Shown: one piece after another, positions 21,794-32,737 of the stretch | Numbering within the stretch: position 1 is the stretch's first letter | Layout of the letters: the number at the start of each line of letters is the position of its first letter | From: Lasiosphaeria ovina | Lineage: Eukaryota; Ascomycota; Sordariomycetes; Sordariales; Lasiosphaeriaceae | Assembly: GCA_033439765.1 (NCBI GenBank) | Contig: JAULSN010000009.1 | Location: 2,170,001-2,234,000 of the forward strand | Length of the DNA stretch: 64,000 nucleotides | Direction of reading: 5' to 3' | The notes under the pieces: model-generated | The model's input: only the letters and a program-made list of their open reading frames with translations | What the model was told of the DNA's origin: nothing | The model's database searches: none | Program-made: the position numbers and the translations under genes

Positions 21794-23997
21794 ATGGCAG
21801 GTCACGACCCGAGGCGGTCTTCCAGGGCGCGAACCACTCAACCTCAATCGCAAATCTCATCTACAACCTCGAGCAACTCAGGTCGGGCGGATCGAAACCC
21901 TCGATTCTTTAACAAAAGCGGCTCGCCTCATAAATCTACCTCGACGGGCTCCTTGTCATCTGAGCCACCGGAAGACACAATCATGGCGGAAGACACGCTT
22001 GGAACACGGCGGCGCACTCGTGGACAAGTCGAAGAGCGAGAGAGAACAGGGACAAAAACGGAAAGAGTTGAAATGTCCAATGGGGACGATGATCTCCAGG
22101 AAGAGGACGAGGCAGTTCGCTGCATTTGCGGGTTTGACGACTACCCAGGTCCTCCACCCTTTGACGAAGACACGAAGCATGGCCTCAAAGACTCGGTGGA
22201 TATCGATCCGATATTTGCGACAGATGTTACTGACGATGCAGCTGGATTCTTTGTGCAATGCGACGTTTGCAAGGTTTGGCAGCACGGCGCCTGTGTTGGG
22301 ATTATGACAGAAGAATCAAGCCCCGAGGAGTACTTCTGTGAGCAGTGTCGAAAAGATCTGCATAGAATTTTCACGGCGAGCAATGAGTATTTTCTCCCAT
22401 TTCTTTTTTATCGGGATGGCTGTGCTTTATTCTCGGCCGCGAGGCTGAGAGTTCAGCTGAATGCTCAGCTGGTCCGGCTGACGGCACCGTCGATCGCGTC
22501 TCATGCGACCTCCTGGGATCTCGTTTCGCATTACAGGTTCAACAAGACATCGCTAACACCATGGCTCGCAGACAACGGTTTTCGCACTATCTTCCGCTCA
22601 AAAGGTACTCGAGACATTCCTCGACGGCTGTCTCGCTGAGTAAAGATGGAACCAGATCACCGCCGAAGGAAAGAGAGGGCCGGAATGGACGAGGCTCTTC
22701 AGCGAGCCAAAACTCGAAGCGGAGGTCTACAATGAACAGCCGAGAAGCCGGCTATGACGAGGCAGAGGCATTGCGACGAGCAATTGAAGCAAGCAAGGAA
22801 GATGCAGCCCCTGAGCTGCCCGAAGGTGGCTCGAGACGACCGAAGCGAGGAAGAAGCGATAGCGAAGAGTAGGTTTATTCCTCGTGTCCTGGCATGCACA
22901 TCCGCTAACGTCTCCAAAGGAAGCTGGAGAGCGCCAAGAGGCGGAGAACAAGCTCCCGGTCCGCATCTCCATCTCTCGACAAAGCTGCAGACGACTCGGA
23001 CGAGGGCGGCGCGTTGACACGGAATAGTGCATCCAAGTCCAAGTCGCGCAGCAGCGCGGCTTTCCGTCATCAGCGCGTCGAGAAACCGTCGGAACGAGAG
23101 GAGCTGGAGCGACTGCGGGCTGAGGCTGCAAACAAGCGAAAAGGGAGGGCGGAGCGTCGCCGAGCTGAAGGTTCGGCGTCTACAATTCTGGTGAAGGTTT
23201 CTGAAGCTCATGTGGATACAGATTCAGATCCTTCGGAAGAATTGCCGCTGGCAGCTCGCGCGGCCGTGAGCAAGACGACGGCGACCGCGGGAGTGCTAAG
23301 AACGGCAACGACGAGCGCCACGGGGGATGCCGCCCATCCCCCGTCGGCAGTAGAACCCATACCGATATCGCAGCAACCGTCGCCAGACACGGACACCACC
23401 GGCGCCGTGCCAGGGACGACCTCGACAACTTCGACGACGAGGAACGACAAGAAACGATCGCACAAAAAGAAGGGGCGTAACCAGTACACCCGGGACAGAG
23501 AAGGCAACGACGAGGACTCGCCCGCGCGGTCCCAGTCCAGAGACTTACAAAAAGAGGATCACCCACCTCCTCCAGCCGCCACCAAAACGAGTGGCGAAGG
23601 TAGTAACACTACACACAGCAGATCTCACGCTAAAGGAAAAGGCGGAATGAGTAGCAAAATCACCATGACAGAGCTGAAGAGACGGGCAGGCAACATACTA
23701 GATTTCATCTCACGAACACAGCTGGAGCTAGCAGGAGAGATTGACGCGGCAACAGGCGAGATAAGCATCAGCAACAGCAAAACAAGCGGCGGCAGTAGCT
23801 CGTCGACTACGACCGAGAAGAATGGTGCAAACGACGCCGGGGATGCGACAGCAGCGCCGGTAGCGCCTCCAGAAGAAAACAAAAACGCCCCTGCCATATC
23901 CCGGTTCGAGGGCGAGTTCAAAGATCTCAACTGCATGGAAATGATGGACAGCCTGACCCGTCGCCTGGTCAAGTGGCAGCAAGAGTACGCCACATGA
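21794..23997 (+). CDS. cti6: PHD-finger protein, Cti6-like subunit of the Rpd3L histone deacetylase complex
   Basis: Three exons: 21794..22386, 22572..22868 and 22920..23997, giving 655 residues. The junctions restore ASNEQRFSHYLPL and SEEKLESAKRRR. The N-terminus is basic and disordered. A C4HC3 PHD finger follows, from VRCICGFDD through FVQCDVCKVWQHGACVGIM to YFCEQCRKDLH, with an acidic loop of about 30 residues between the first and second metal pairs. The RFSHYLPL sequence directly after the finger is typical of Cti6. After a long Ser/Thr/Lys-rich linker, two blocks are conserved-looking: MTELKRRAGNILDFISRTQL and LNCMEMMDSLTRRLVKWQ. By analogy with yeast the finger would read methylated H3K4 and link the deacetylase to chromatin. 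An extra small intron in the linker cannot be excluded. Confidence 0.85.
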
Positions 23998-24014
23998 CAC
24001 CACCTATAACATAT

Positions 24015-24046
<32 letters not shown>

Positions 24047-25122
24047 CCTTTTGCATACGCATACGCATACGCATACGCATGCTTTTCACCTAGGGAGGTA
24101 GGTAGACGTCTAGGCAGGCAGGCGCGGAGCCAAGCTCAGATTCTTTCTTGCCACCCCTTTACCCTCTCCCTATATATTATTTTTATATATTTTGGTGGGA
24201 GCATCCCGTCGGTCAGTTGCTGAAGCACCCTCGCGCCTCTGCGCTGGGGTCTCTTTGGGATGGATGGCAGGGGGAGTTTCGAAACCGGGTACGGAACCGT
24301 GGTCTGATCAGTTATGAAAGAGGGGCGCGGGGATGGTGTGGTGTTAAACCCGGGGAGGGGGGAACGGTTTGGGATGGAATTTCATCGGATAGGGGTAGGA
24401 CGGGATGGGTATGGGTTGGAATAGGATTGGGGATGGGGATGGAATAGGATTGAGGATCTAAAAAAAAAAGGGGGGGGGGGGGGCAAGGTTTTTTATGTTA
24501 TTATTCCCCTTCATCTTCATATCTTTCTTTTCCCTTCTGGCGTTTCCAAATACCCACATAACCTTCCTTTTTTTCTCAAATTGTTCACTCAGGTTCAGGT
24601 TCCTTCCTCTGCTTGTTGTCGTAGTCCCTATTCCTCGGCCGTGATATTAAAAGTTTTGTGAGATCCACCTCGCCCAGTGTGTGTTTGTGTGTATGTGTGT
24701 ATGTGTGCGAGTGTGAGCGAGAGCGAGAGTGAAGGGGGAATTTGTGTCTTGTTTATATTTATGCTTTTGTTTCTCCTTGGCATACAACCATGTATCTCCC
24801 TATCTCTACATGCCTGTCTATATCCTACCCAGACACTTATTGCCTACTCGGCAATTATCTTCTCTATCTATCGTGGTACATTTGATGGTATGTATTTACA
24901 GTCTATATGGTACAGTCTATACACTCGTGCCGTCCAAGCATCGTCTCCCGAAGCGAGGTAAGGGCTCAGAGGCTACATATATGTTACATAAAGCGCGGTG
25001 GTGGTGGTGGGGTATCTCGTTGTGTCGGTATCTTTGCGTGTCGTGTGTCCTCTCTACGCTGTCCTCTGTCTTGGTAATTGTGTAATGTGTTGTTAGGATG
25101 GTGAGTACAGGTAGGCGCGCCA
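23998..25122. other. Convergent intergenic region rich in simple repeats
   Basis: Between the 3' ends of cti6 and mtg1. It contains a GT dinucleotide run (24017-24045), hexamer GCATAC repeats (24053-24080), degenerate GGGATGGGGAT repeats near 24360-24450, a 14-base G run (24470-24483), and a TGTGTGTATG-type stretch from 24678. Open frames over these repeats are artefacts. No gene supported. Confidence 0.7.
24017..24080. repeat. Adjacent (GT)n and (GCATAC)n microsatellites
   Basis: Twenty-nine bases of alternating GT (24017-24045) are followed, after 7 bases, by 4.7 units of GCATAC (24053-24080). They lie within 90 bp of the cti6 stop codon, so probably in its 3' untranslated region. Confidence 0.9.
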
Positions 25123-26367
25123 TTAGGCCACAGCACCGGAGTCTGCATGCGTGGCGCGCTTCGCGTCGTTGGCGACCTTGCGCGTGATCTTCTCCTTCTT
25201 GCGCGCCTGGCTCAGGCTCAGGGCAGGCTGCTTGGCGGCCGCGGCGGCCAGGGCCAGCGTGTCGGGCGTGACCTTGTCGAGCATGAAGCGGCCGAGGTGG
25301 CCGCGGCGCCACTCCTTGACGAAGTAGTCGGCGGCGCTCTCGAGGGATGGCACGCCGCCGGGGCCCAGCTTGCCTGTGCGGCGGCCGACGCCGGCCAGCA
25401 GCTCGTGGATGTCGTTTGTGGGTGCGGGGCTGAACTCGCGGTACAGTGCCGGGTCCTGCAGGTTGAGGTGGTACAGCAGGTAGTCGGCGATGGTGACGGT
25501 CGAGATGATGCCGTCCTTGACGCAGCCGACCAGCGCCAGCTTGAGCATGTCCTCGGCGCTCGACACGTAAGGCACAAAGACGCCGGGCGTGTCGAGGATG
25601 AAGACGCCCTCGCCGAGCCCCTGCGTGTCGGGGTCGCCGTCCGTCTCGCGGCCCAGGATGCGCACTGGCGTGCCCAGCTTCCGCGTCACGCCCGGCTCGG
25701 ACCCTGTCTTGGCCGCCTTGACCGTGTTGGTCATGCCCTCGGCCCGCAGCCGGTTCAGCAGCGTGCTCTTGCCCGTGTTGGGCATGCCGACCACCATGGT
25801 GCGCAGGCCCGTCAGGCTGTTGGCGTCGCGGGCCACGCGGCGGATGGCCTCGAGCAGCTGCTTGTCGCAGCCTCCTCCTCGGGAAGACCGCTGGGGCTTG
25901 GCATCCTTGTGGCGGTCGCGCGGGCCGGCGCCGACGAAGACGACAGCCTGGGCGTGGCGGTGCTCTTCGTGGAAGCGGGCGAGCAGGCCGTCGGCGACCT
26001 CGATCTTGCCCCTGTTCCGGGGGTCGCGGGCCGAGGGCGGCCTGGGCCCCAGATCGCGCTTGGTGTAGACGATGATGCGGCTGCGGCCCGCGGCGGTCAG
26101 ACTGCTCTCCAGCAGAGGGTTCCACGAGCTCAGCGGCACGCGGTAGTCTCGGCACTCGATTATGAGCCCCACGTGCGAGAGCGTCCTCTGCATCGTGTAC
26201 AGAGCGGCGCGGTGGTGGCCGAGATAGTAGGAGCGCGTGATGGACGGCGACACCTCGAAGGCCTGCCGCGGCTGGAACCCGACCGAGGCCTGAGGTGCTG
26301 CCATCTTTGCCGCTGCATTGGTCGCCGCAGTGGCGGCCGCTGCCGCGATGCGCGACGGAGAGGCCAT
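25123..26367 (-). CDS. mtg1: Mitochondrial ribosome-assembly GTPase Mtg1
   Basis: Single exon, 414 residues. The GTPase motifs are circularly permuted, as in the YlqF/MTG1 family: G4 as VYTKRDL (about residues 98-104), then the P-loop GMPNTGKSTLLNRLR, a threonine in the GVTRKLG G2 region, and G3 as DTPGVF. The N-terminus (MASPSRIAAAAATAATNAAA) is Ala/Arg-rich and acid-poor, fitting a mitochondrial presequence. In yeast and mammals Mtg1 acts on the inner face of the inner membrane in late assembly of the mitochondrial large ribosomal subunit. The start is the first ATG after an upstream stop. The P-loop reads NTGKST, so nucleotide binding should be intact. The antisense strand carries a 431-codon open frame that is only a shadow of the GC-rich coding sequence. 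Confidence 0.93.
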   Translation of the reverse strand: MASPSRIAAAAATAATNAAAKMAAPQASVGFQPRQAFEVSPSITRSYYLGHHRAALYTMQRTLSHVGLIIECRDYRVPLSSWNPLLESSLTAAGRSRIIVYTKRDLGPRPPSARDPRNRGKIEVADGLLARFHEEHRHAQAVVFVGAGPRDRHKDAKPQRSSRGGGCDKQLLEAIRRVARDANSLTGLRTMVVGMPNTGKSTLLNRLRAEGMTNTVKAAKTGSEPGVTRKLGTPVRILGRETDGDPDTQGLGEGVFILDTPGVFVPYVSSAEDMLKLALVGCVKDGIISTVTIADYLLYHLNLQDPALYREFSPAPTNDIHELLAGVGRRTGKLGPGGVPSLESAADYFVKEWRRGHLGRFMLDKVTPDTLALAAAAAKQPALSLSQARKKEKITRKVANDAKRATHADSGAVA

Positions 26368-26640
26368 TTTGTTTTGTATTTCTTCTTCCTCTTCTTAACG
26401 AAAAGATATCTTGGTTTCAACAAGACACGATTTAGAGGATGAGGATGAGGATGATGAGATGAGCGTAGTGGATGGCGGCACAAGTTGAAGCGCGAATGCG
26501 AGCTTCACCTCGTCGTTAGTAAACCATCCCTCTCACGTCTCTTTTCCATTCCCTCGCTTCTCTTAAACCCTTTTCTGTCGCGTCTATCAGATAAATAAAA
26601 TAAGCTACCTGGCAAGTCAGGAAGGGGTCGCTGAACGCTG

Positions 26641-26873
26641 CCTCCGGCGGCCCTCCGGGGGCGCCTGCGGCGGGCTACTCGCTGCGCTCGGTATTCCGCG
26701 GCTTAAAGAGTCCGAGGTTTATCCGATTGACCAATTCCCACCTCCCATATCGACACGGACGAAAAGGAACCAATCAACATGCGAAAAACATTCGGCACGG
26801 TCGACGTAGTGTAGAAGAGACAGCTTCCCTACGCCACCTCCGGCTCGCAAGCTCGCCTGCGGTGGCTCCGCTC
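26641..26873. repeat. Pair of related GC-rich blocks
   Basis: Blocks at 26641-26690 and 26835-26873 both contain CCTCCGGC, then after about 9-14 bases CGCCTGCGG, one variable base and GG. They stand out from the surrounding AT-richer DNA. They may be remnants of a small structured repeat; no transposon hallmark is visible. Confidence 0.5.
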
Positions 26874-27243
26874 AGCTGAATAAGACAACTCTTCTCGTAC
26901 CCAGAGTCATGGTGCGATGCCGAGAGGTGGATCAAGAGGTTTTGCGACTCCATTGCGCACTTATCCAGGTTTCCACCGAAAATTAATGCACTGCCTAGGA
27001 GCATGTTACTGCCGGTTTGCTCACACACATGTACTTAGCCAAGTAATCCCCCCACATCATGCATATCATCTCGGCTCACCCACAGTGCACATCAGCCAAC
27101 ATCGAGACGACATTGAATAAAAGGCCTGAATGCAGACAGCTTTGTTATCAGAGATAGCGATAGGATAAATAAGATAAATAAGCGCAAAAAAGAAAGCAGA
27201 GCTAATAGTCGTAGGGAATCATGAAAAAAAAGCATATACAGGC

Positions 27244-27297
27244 CATCCATTCGTCCATCTATCCATCCATCCGTCCGTCCGTCCGTCCGTCCATCCT
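27244..27297. repeat. CCAT/CCGT tetranucleotide microsatellite
   Basis: Consecutive CCAT units pass into five or so CCGT units and back to CCAT. The run sits about 115-170 bp downstream of the Rho exchange-factor stop codon, probably in its 3' flank. Confidence 0.85.
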
Positions 27298-27411
27298 TTA
27301 AAACCACTCTTTCTTTCCGTTCTTGACCAAAATCCCCATGTTACAATCCAAATAGGCAACGGAACAACAAAAAATACCCCCCACTCTCCCCGCCAACTAT
27401 TCTTTCCCCTG

Positions 27412-30400
27412 TCAGCTCTTCTCCGCATGGCCCTCGTTCAGCAGCATCTCCAGCACGATCTGGCCCTTGTCAATCTCTGGATGGCTCATGCAGATCTTGA
27501 CGGTGCCTTTCGAGTCTTGCGAAGCCGGCTGGAGACCGCTTCCCGTCGGGCCTCTGAATCCGTAGTCGAGACAGCGCACATCGCGTCCGGCGATGATCTG
27601 GCGGAGTCGGCCGTTCTCGGCGTTGCGCACCTCGACGTAGTCCTCGTTGAACAGCAGCAGGTAGTTACCAAACATGGTCGCCGCCTTGGCCTTCTTCTGC
27701 TTGCCCGAGTACTCCATGATGAGCGTGCGGCTGATCTCGCCGTGCTTGTCCACGTACACGGCGCAGTCCTCGTACGTCAGCAGGAACTCGTTGTCGTTCA
27801 GCTTGAACATGCCCAGCGGCCGCTGGTCCTTGACGCGCGACGCGATGTTGGCGATCGCCGGCAGGCTGAGGTCGCGCGGGATCGACTGCGTCACCTTCTT
27901 GTCCAGCGTCAGCAGCTCAAAGCCCTTGGCCGACGCTACGGCGATGTACGACTGGAACAGGTTCAACGAGTAGCACTCGGTCGGGAGATAGAACTCGTCG
28001 AAGTCGCGGAACGACTCGGTGCTACCCGAGCCCCCCTTCCTGCCCCCAAACAGCCGCGTCTTCTTCTCCGTCGCCTTTTGGAACACTGGCTCGAGCACCT
28101 TGAACGTGTTATGCATGCCCTCCTTTCGCTTGTAAAAGAGCAGCATCCGATCCTTCATGCGCGCCGTGGCGAAGAAGGCAACATCCTTGGCCAGCCGTTG
28201 CGGCGCCCGACGAGAGTTGTCGTGAGCCGGTGCCGGGAAGTTTGATACCGGGGCGACCACGTCGAGCGGGTACGAAATCAGAGAACGGTCCGCGATCAAG
28301 AGGCAGACCGAGAAATCCTCCAGGACTGCAATCTGTGTGACCTTGTTGATCTGCACAGATCTCGTCCACCCGCGAGGGTTCGACGCCTCGGAAATGTACA
28401 CGCCGTAGTCCGTCCCGACGGCAATCACCGACTTGCCAAAGCACTGAAACGACGTAGCGCAGTTGACCTGAGCACGGCACACCGGCGGTGGACCCCTGCC
28501 CGGGCCGTACACCTTCTCCATTTCCCGGATGGCTCTGTCCAGAGGAGTCCCCCTGATGGACACACCCGACTGCCTCCCAAGGGCCGACGCCGAGTCATAA
28601 GCAAACCCGCTGTCCGAGAGGACCCGCAGGCGGAAAGGCTCGGCATTTTGCGCGTACAGCGCTCGAGCGTGTCTCGTCTTTGCCTCGATGATTGCCGCGC
28701 ACCAGGCCGAGCGATCCTGGGCTGTGGCCGCGTATAGTGTGTAGATCTCGTGGCCAAGATGTTTTATCCTGAAAGGGTAGATGATCTTACTCTCATCGAC
28801 TACACCCGATGTAAGGCGAGTGACCGTGTTCATGGACCCTAGGGAAGAACTAGTTCCCGTGTGATCCAGTCCGGGACGCTCCGAAGTATTGGAGGCTACT
28901 TTGTTAAGCTGTGTCCCCGAGCCCGTAGCGGCAGCGGATCGCGTGAGAGGGGCGGTGAGTCCCTTCTGTTTGGAGACGGGATCTTCGCTTAAACTCTCAA
29001 GGAAGAGCAATGGCATGGGGATGGGCTGTACACAGAAAGTTAGCAAACACCCAACGAAGAGATTATTCAGAGTTCCAGCAACATACCTCTTTGGAAACGT
29101 CGTATTTCTTATCATCCCGTCCGTCCTTGGTCACCACAGCCTTGGACAGTATGAAATAATGGTCGAAGAGCAGGGCGTGCGTGTCAACCCAGCGGACACC
29201 CTTCGAGCCCTGCCTCTGGAGGTCTCCCTGCTTGAGCAGCTCTCGCCCCAGATGGTCGAGGTTCAAGACGGATTGGAAGCCGGGCCGGAGCACCAGCATA
29301 TTCTGCAGCTCAAGCAGTTCGACTTTCTTTGTCATCTCGGCCACCTTCTCGTCGCATTCGTGCGTAACTGCCTTGATCTCCTCGAGCGCCTTGGTCAGGT
29401 TGGCCTTCTCCTCGCTTTCGCCAACCATGTTCTTCTTTACCGTATCCAGTAGCAGACCGTACCTTTGGAGGCGAGCAATAGGCGCTCTCACAAACGTGGT
29501 CCACTCCAGACGCTTCGACCGCTTGTGTTCCCGAACCATATCCAAGAACTGGCGGAAGAGCAGGTTCCTGCCCGCCTCCTTCCGCATCAGATATGACGCG
29601 TGGGGGTATGACGAGCAGTACTCGATATAAATAGGCCTGGCCTTCCGAATCCACTCCCTAAACAAATCGCTGAAGCCGCTGACGAAAGGCCCCTGCTCCT
29701 GCTGTCGATACTTGAGCTGGGCAAGCAGATGTTCTTTGTTGATCTGCTGCACGGCATCAACTTTGCCGAACACGGCGTCGAGAAACCTCTCCATCCTGTT
29801 CACGGCAATGATGGGCGGTTGATAGGCCCGAAGCTGGTCTCTGTAGAGCAGCCGAAGCACGTCAAGCTGGCCCATGTACTCCTCCTCGCCCGTGACGATC
29901 TCGTGGAGCACGTTCTGCCTCTCAACCTCCTTCTTAGGTTTGTCCTTCAAATCCTCCAGCTTCACGCCGTGGAATGTCGCCCAGTCCAAGATGATTACAT
30001 CTTCCTCAGACATCATGTGCTCCAGGTTCGCCTTCTTTAGCGTTCTGCCACAGTGATGTGAGTAGCACCTAACCGGTATGCCATTGTCGTGGAGTCTCGG
30101 AGCAAGCCTCTCGTCCTCGTGTAGCTTGGGCGCATAGCAACCTGAGCCTGTGAGCTGCCACAAGACGCCGTACATCTCGCCGGCGCCAAACTTGACCCAC
30201 TCTTCCTCCGGAATGAGGATACCGGCCGCGAACATGGAATCCACAACTGAGGCACTCAACGACTCGGCGTCAGCGACGTTCATTGTGGGCACCTTGAAGC
30301 AGAACAGTCTGAGGACCCCTTCTTCGATCGTCTTCCTCTTCAGGTCCGGTTCACCCTCTGCCATTTCACGGATCCAGGCCGTGATGCCGCTGAGTGCCCA

Positions 30401-32737
30401 TGGCTCCGCACATCGGTTGAGCTCCGTAGTAGTGAGTTTTGAAGGCACGAATTTTCTCCTCCTCCCTGTTGGCAGGGTTATCATATCGTAACCGGCAAGA
30501 GACGCCGGCGTCCCAGTATCATATCCTTCATATAGAGTTCCCTGCTGGTTCGGATGATGCTGGTGCTGTTGCGACATCTGTTTCATGGCCCGCCTCCGCT
30601 CCTCAGCAGCGTCTGTCCGGGAGCGGGCAGGTGCCAGCACCGGAGGCGTATTGCTGTGGCTTGAAAGAGAGATTGACCTTTCTACTGGCGGCTGCTGTGC
30701 GTTGAGTTGGCTCTGTGCATCTGGGGCTTCATGATATTGGGTTCTTGAATCGGCGCTCAGAGAGTAAGTGTGTTGGTACTGGCCTTTGGCTGGCGGGTAG
30801 GCGGCTAGTAACGATCCAGAAGAGTCGGGACCCGGAGGCAAGGCGGGAAGGGGTCGGTTCGACAGTCCCGGGTGATAAAACATATCCGGGTAGTCTTCTT
30901 TGATGGGCGAATCGCTCCCGCTCTGTCTCGAGTGGACGGACACTCGCTCCTCACCCTCGTCAAAGCTCAAGCGATGAATCTGGGGAGCCTGAAGGCCTCC
31001 AGTGCCGGCGTAGTCCACCGATACGTCCGAGAAGGGGGGAAATTCGGCCCCCTGGCCCTGTGGGGTTTGCATGGGCGGTGGAGTTACTCCCTCGTTGCCA
31101 TACTGCAGATTTCCAGCATATCCTCCCCCGTACATTCCCAAATCCATGCCTCCATAGTCACTATCGGTACTCGCCTGCTCCTCTGCAGGCGGGGAAAGCT
31201 GGGCCGAGGGCATTGGGATCTCCCCGTACGGCGGGTAGCTGACTCCGCCAAATCTTCGGTCGTCCATATCACTCTGCATGGCCAAAAGACCGGCTGCTCC
31301 CTCCGGGTCACTCTCTTCGGAATCCCAGTTATACGTGGTTGAGACATTGTTCCTGTTCACGGTCGACGCATTGGACGCATAGCGAGCCACACCAGTATCC
31401 GCACCAGCGCCTTGTGTTGTGTTGATCGTTGAAGCCGTGGAGTCATAGCGTCGCAACGTCTCCATGTCATCGTCCGACACCTCTCCATTAACAGGCCGGG
31501 GGCGTTGGCCATGCGACACGCCAAGGTCCGACACAATATCCTGCATAAGGCTTTCCTGTGTGAACTGGAAATCGTCATCCCCACCCCCGTTCACTCTCCA
31601 GTCCGACTCCTCAGGCACATCTTGCATCGGGTGACCGGGAAGCGGAGCATTTGTTGGATGTCTCTGGAGACCCGTAGCGGGCTGGGAATGTGTTGGAGGA
31701 GAAGGCAGTGGCGAAGTTTGAGAGCTCGATCGAGAGGCTCTATTGACGAATGAGTTTGGTTCTGGCGAAGCGTAGTTTGGGCCAACGGGTATATTAGAGT
31801 GACTAGGGTATGGCGCCTGGGTGGCTGAAGAAGACGACGAATATCCGGGGCTCGGGCCGGGACTGATGCCGTTTGAAGAATACGAGCCATAGTACTGCTG
31901 GCTACTCTGTTGGTTAGCCTGCTGGCTGCCATGCTGGCTGCCATGCTGGCTGCCATGCTGGCTACCATACGATGAAGAATACAACTGATCATACTGCGAA
32001 GAGCTGGCGGGTGGTGCAGCAGGAGGTATGTATTGTGAACTCCGCACTGCCGGATCATAGCTCTGCTGCGCTGGTGGCGTAACAGTTGCAGGTGGTTGGG
32101 GCATGCCGTAGCCAGTTACAGACGGGGGTTGGCCGTAGGCCGTGGACTGGGGCCGGGCGGCCGGCGGTGAGCCATAGTTGTAGCTATAACTATTGTATCC
32201 AGTAACCGTGGCCTGTCTTTGGGGGAGCACCGTATTTGTAGCATATGCCGCCGGGTTGTATGCCTGCGGGGTGTAGTTCGTGGGCGTCGAGCTGAAGGTT
32301 GGGCTGGCGGGCGCATAAGGACTCCCCTGGGCATATCTCGTCGGAGGCGGGGGATGATACGGAAGGGAAGTTGACTGCGACCGGGCGAAGAGTTGGGGGT
32401 TATATGTAGAGTGCGTTGGCGTCGGCGGGCCCTGGCTCTGGTATGGACGTTGTTGATAGCTAGACATGGCTGCATTTTGTGTGAAGGCAGTCCGGTTCGG
32501 GACCGGCTGCGGGCCGTTTACAGGACTCGAAATGAAGAGCTCTTCATCGCCCCTGCCGTTACTTCCTGCGTATGTGGGCTGGACCGTGTCGTCGCCATTG
32601 TTGAAGCTTTGCCGTCGCGGGGGGTATGGTACTGGCTGCTGCTGCTGCTGCTGGTGGTCTTGGACCTGGGGAGCGACCGGGTACTGCGCCGGGGGGACAT
32701 GGCCGTATCGGCGCGAGTCGTCGCCTCGAAATGACAT
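27412..32737 (-). CDS. rom2: Rho1 guanine-nucleotide exchange factor, Rom2-type (DEP-DH-PH-CNH)
   Basis: Two exons, 32737..29087 and 29025..27412, joined in phase 0 (GTATGT donor, TACAG acceptor); 1754 residues. Roughly the first 740 residues are Gln/Pro/Tyr/Ser-rich and disordered, with a four-fold QHGS tandem repeat near residue 265. A DEP domain follows (about 770-865, CAEPWALSGITAWIREM). The DH exchange domain (about 935-1105) begins RQNVLHEIVTGEEEYMGQLD and includes RAPIARLQRYGLLLD. A split PH domain comes next (about 1140-1335, LVLRPGF to LYAATAQDRSAWCAAIIEAK). A C-terminal citron-homology (CNH) domain (about 1400-1735) contains YGVYISE and FFATARMKDRMLLFYKR. This order is diagnostic of fungal Rom1/Rom2, which activate Rho1 at the plasma membrane for cell-wall integrity signalling and glucan synthesis. 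Confidence 0.95.
31918..31970. repeat. 12-bp tandem repeat inside rom2 coding sequence
   Basis: Near-identical GCCATGCTGGCT-type units encode four successive QHGS peptides in the disordered N-terminal region of the exchange factor. The reading frame is kept because the unit is 12 bp. Confidence 0.85.

Larger units (their letters stand above)
26368..27411. other. Intergenic region with GC-rich direct blocks and a CCGT repeat
   Basis: Lies between mtg1 (start side) and the 3' end of the Rho exchange-factor gene. Two related GC-rich blocks (26641-26690 and 26835-26873) share CCTCCGGC and CGCCTGCGGyGG. A CCAT/CCGT tetranucleotide run occupies about 27244-27297. No coding gene seen. Confidence 0.6.

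Noticed and set aside
24677..25085. Open frames over TGTG repeats
   Set aside because: Generated by microsatellite sequence; stop-free only because of the repeat.
25147..26442. 431-codon plus-strand open frame opposite mtg1
   Set aside because: Same shadow effect; the minus strand carries all GTPase motifs.
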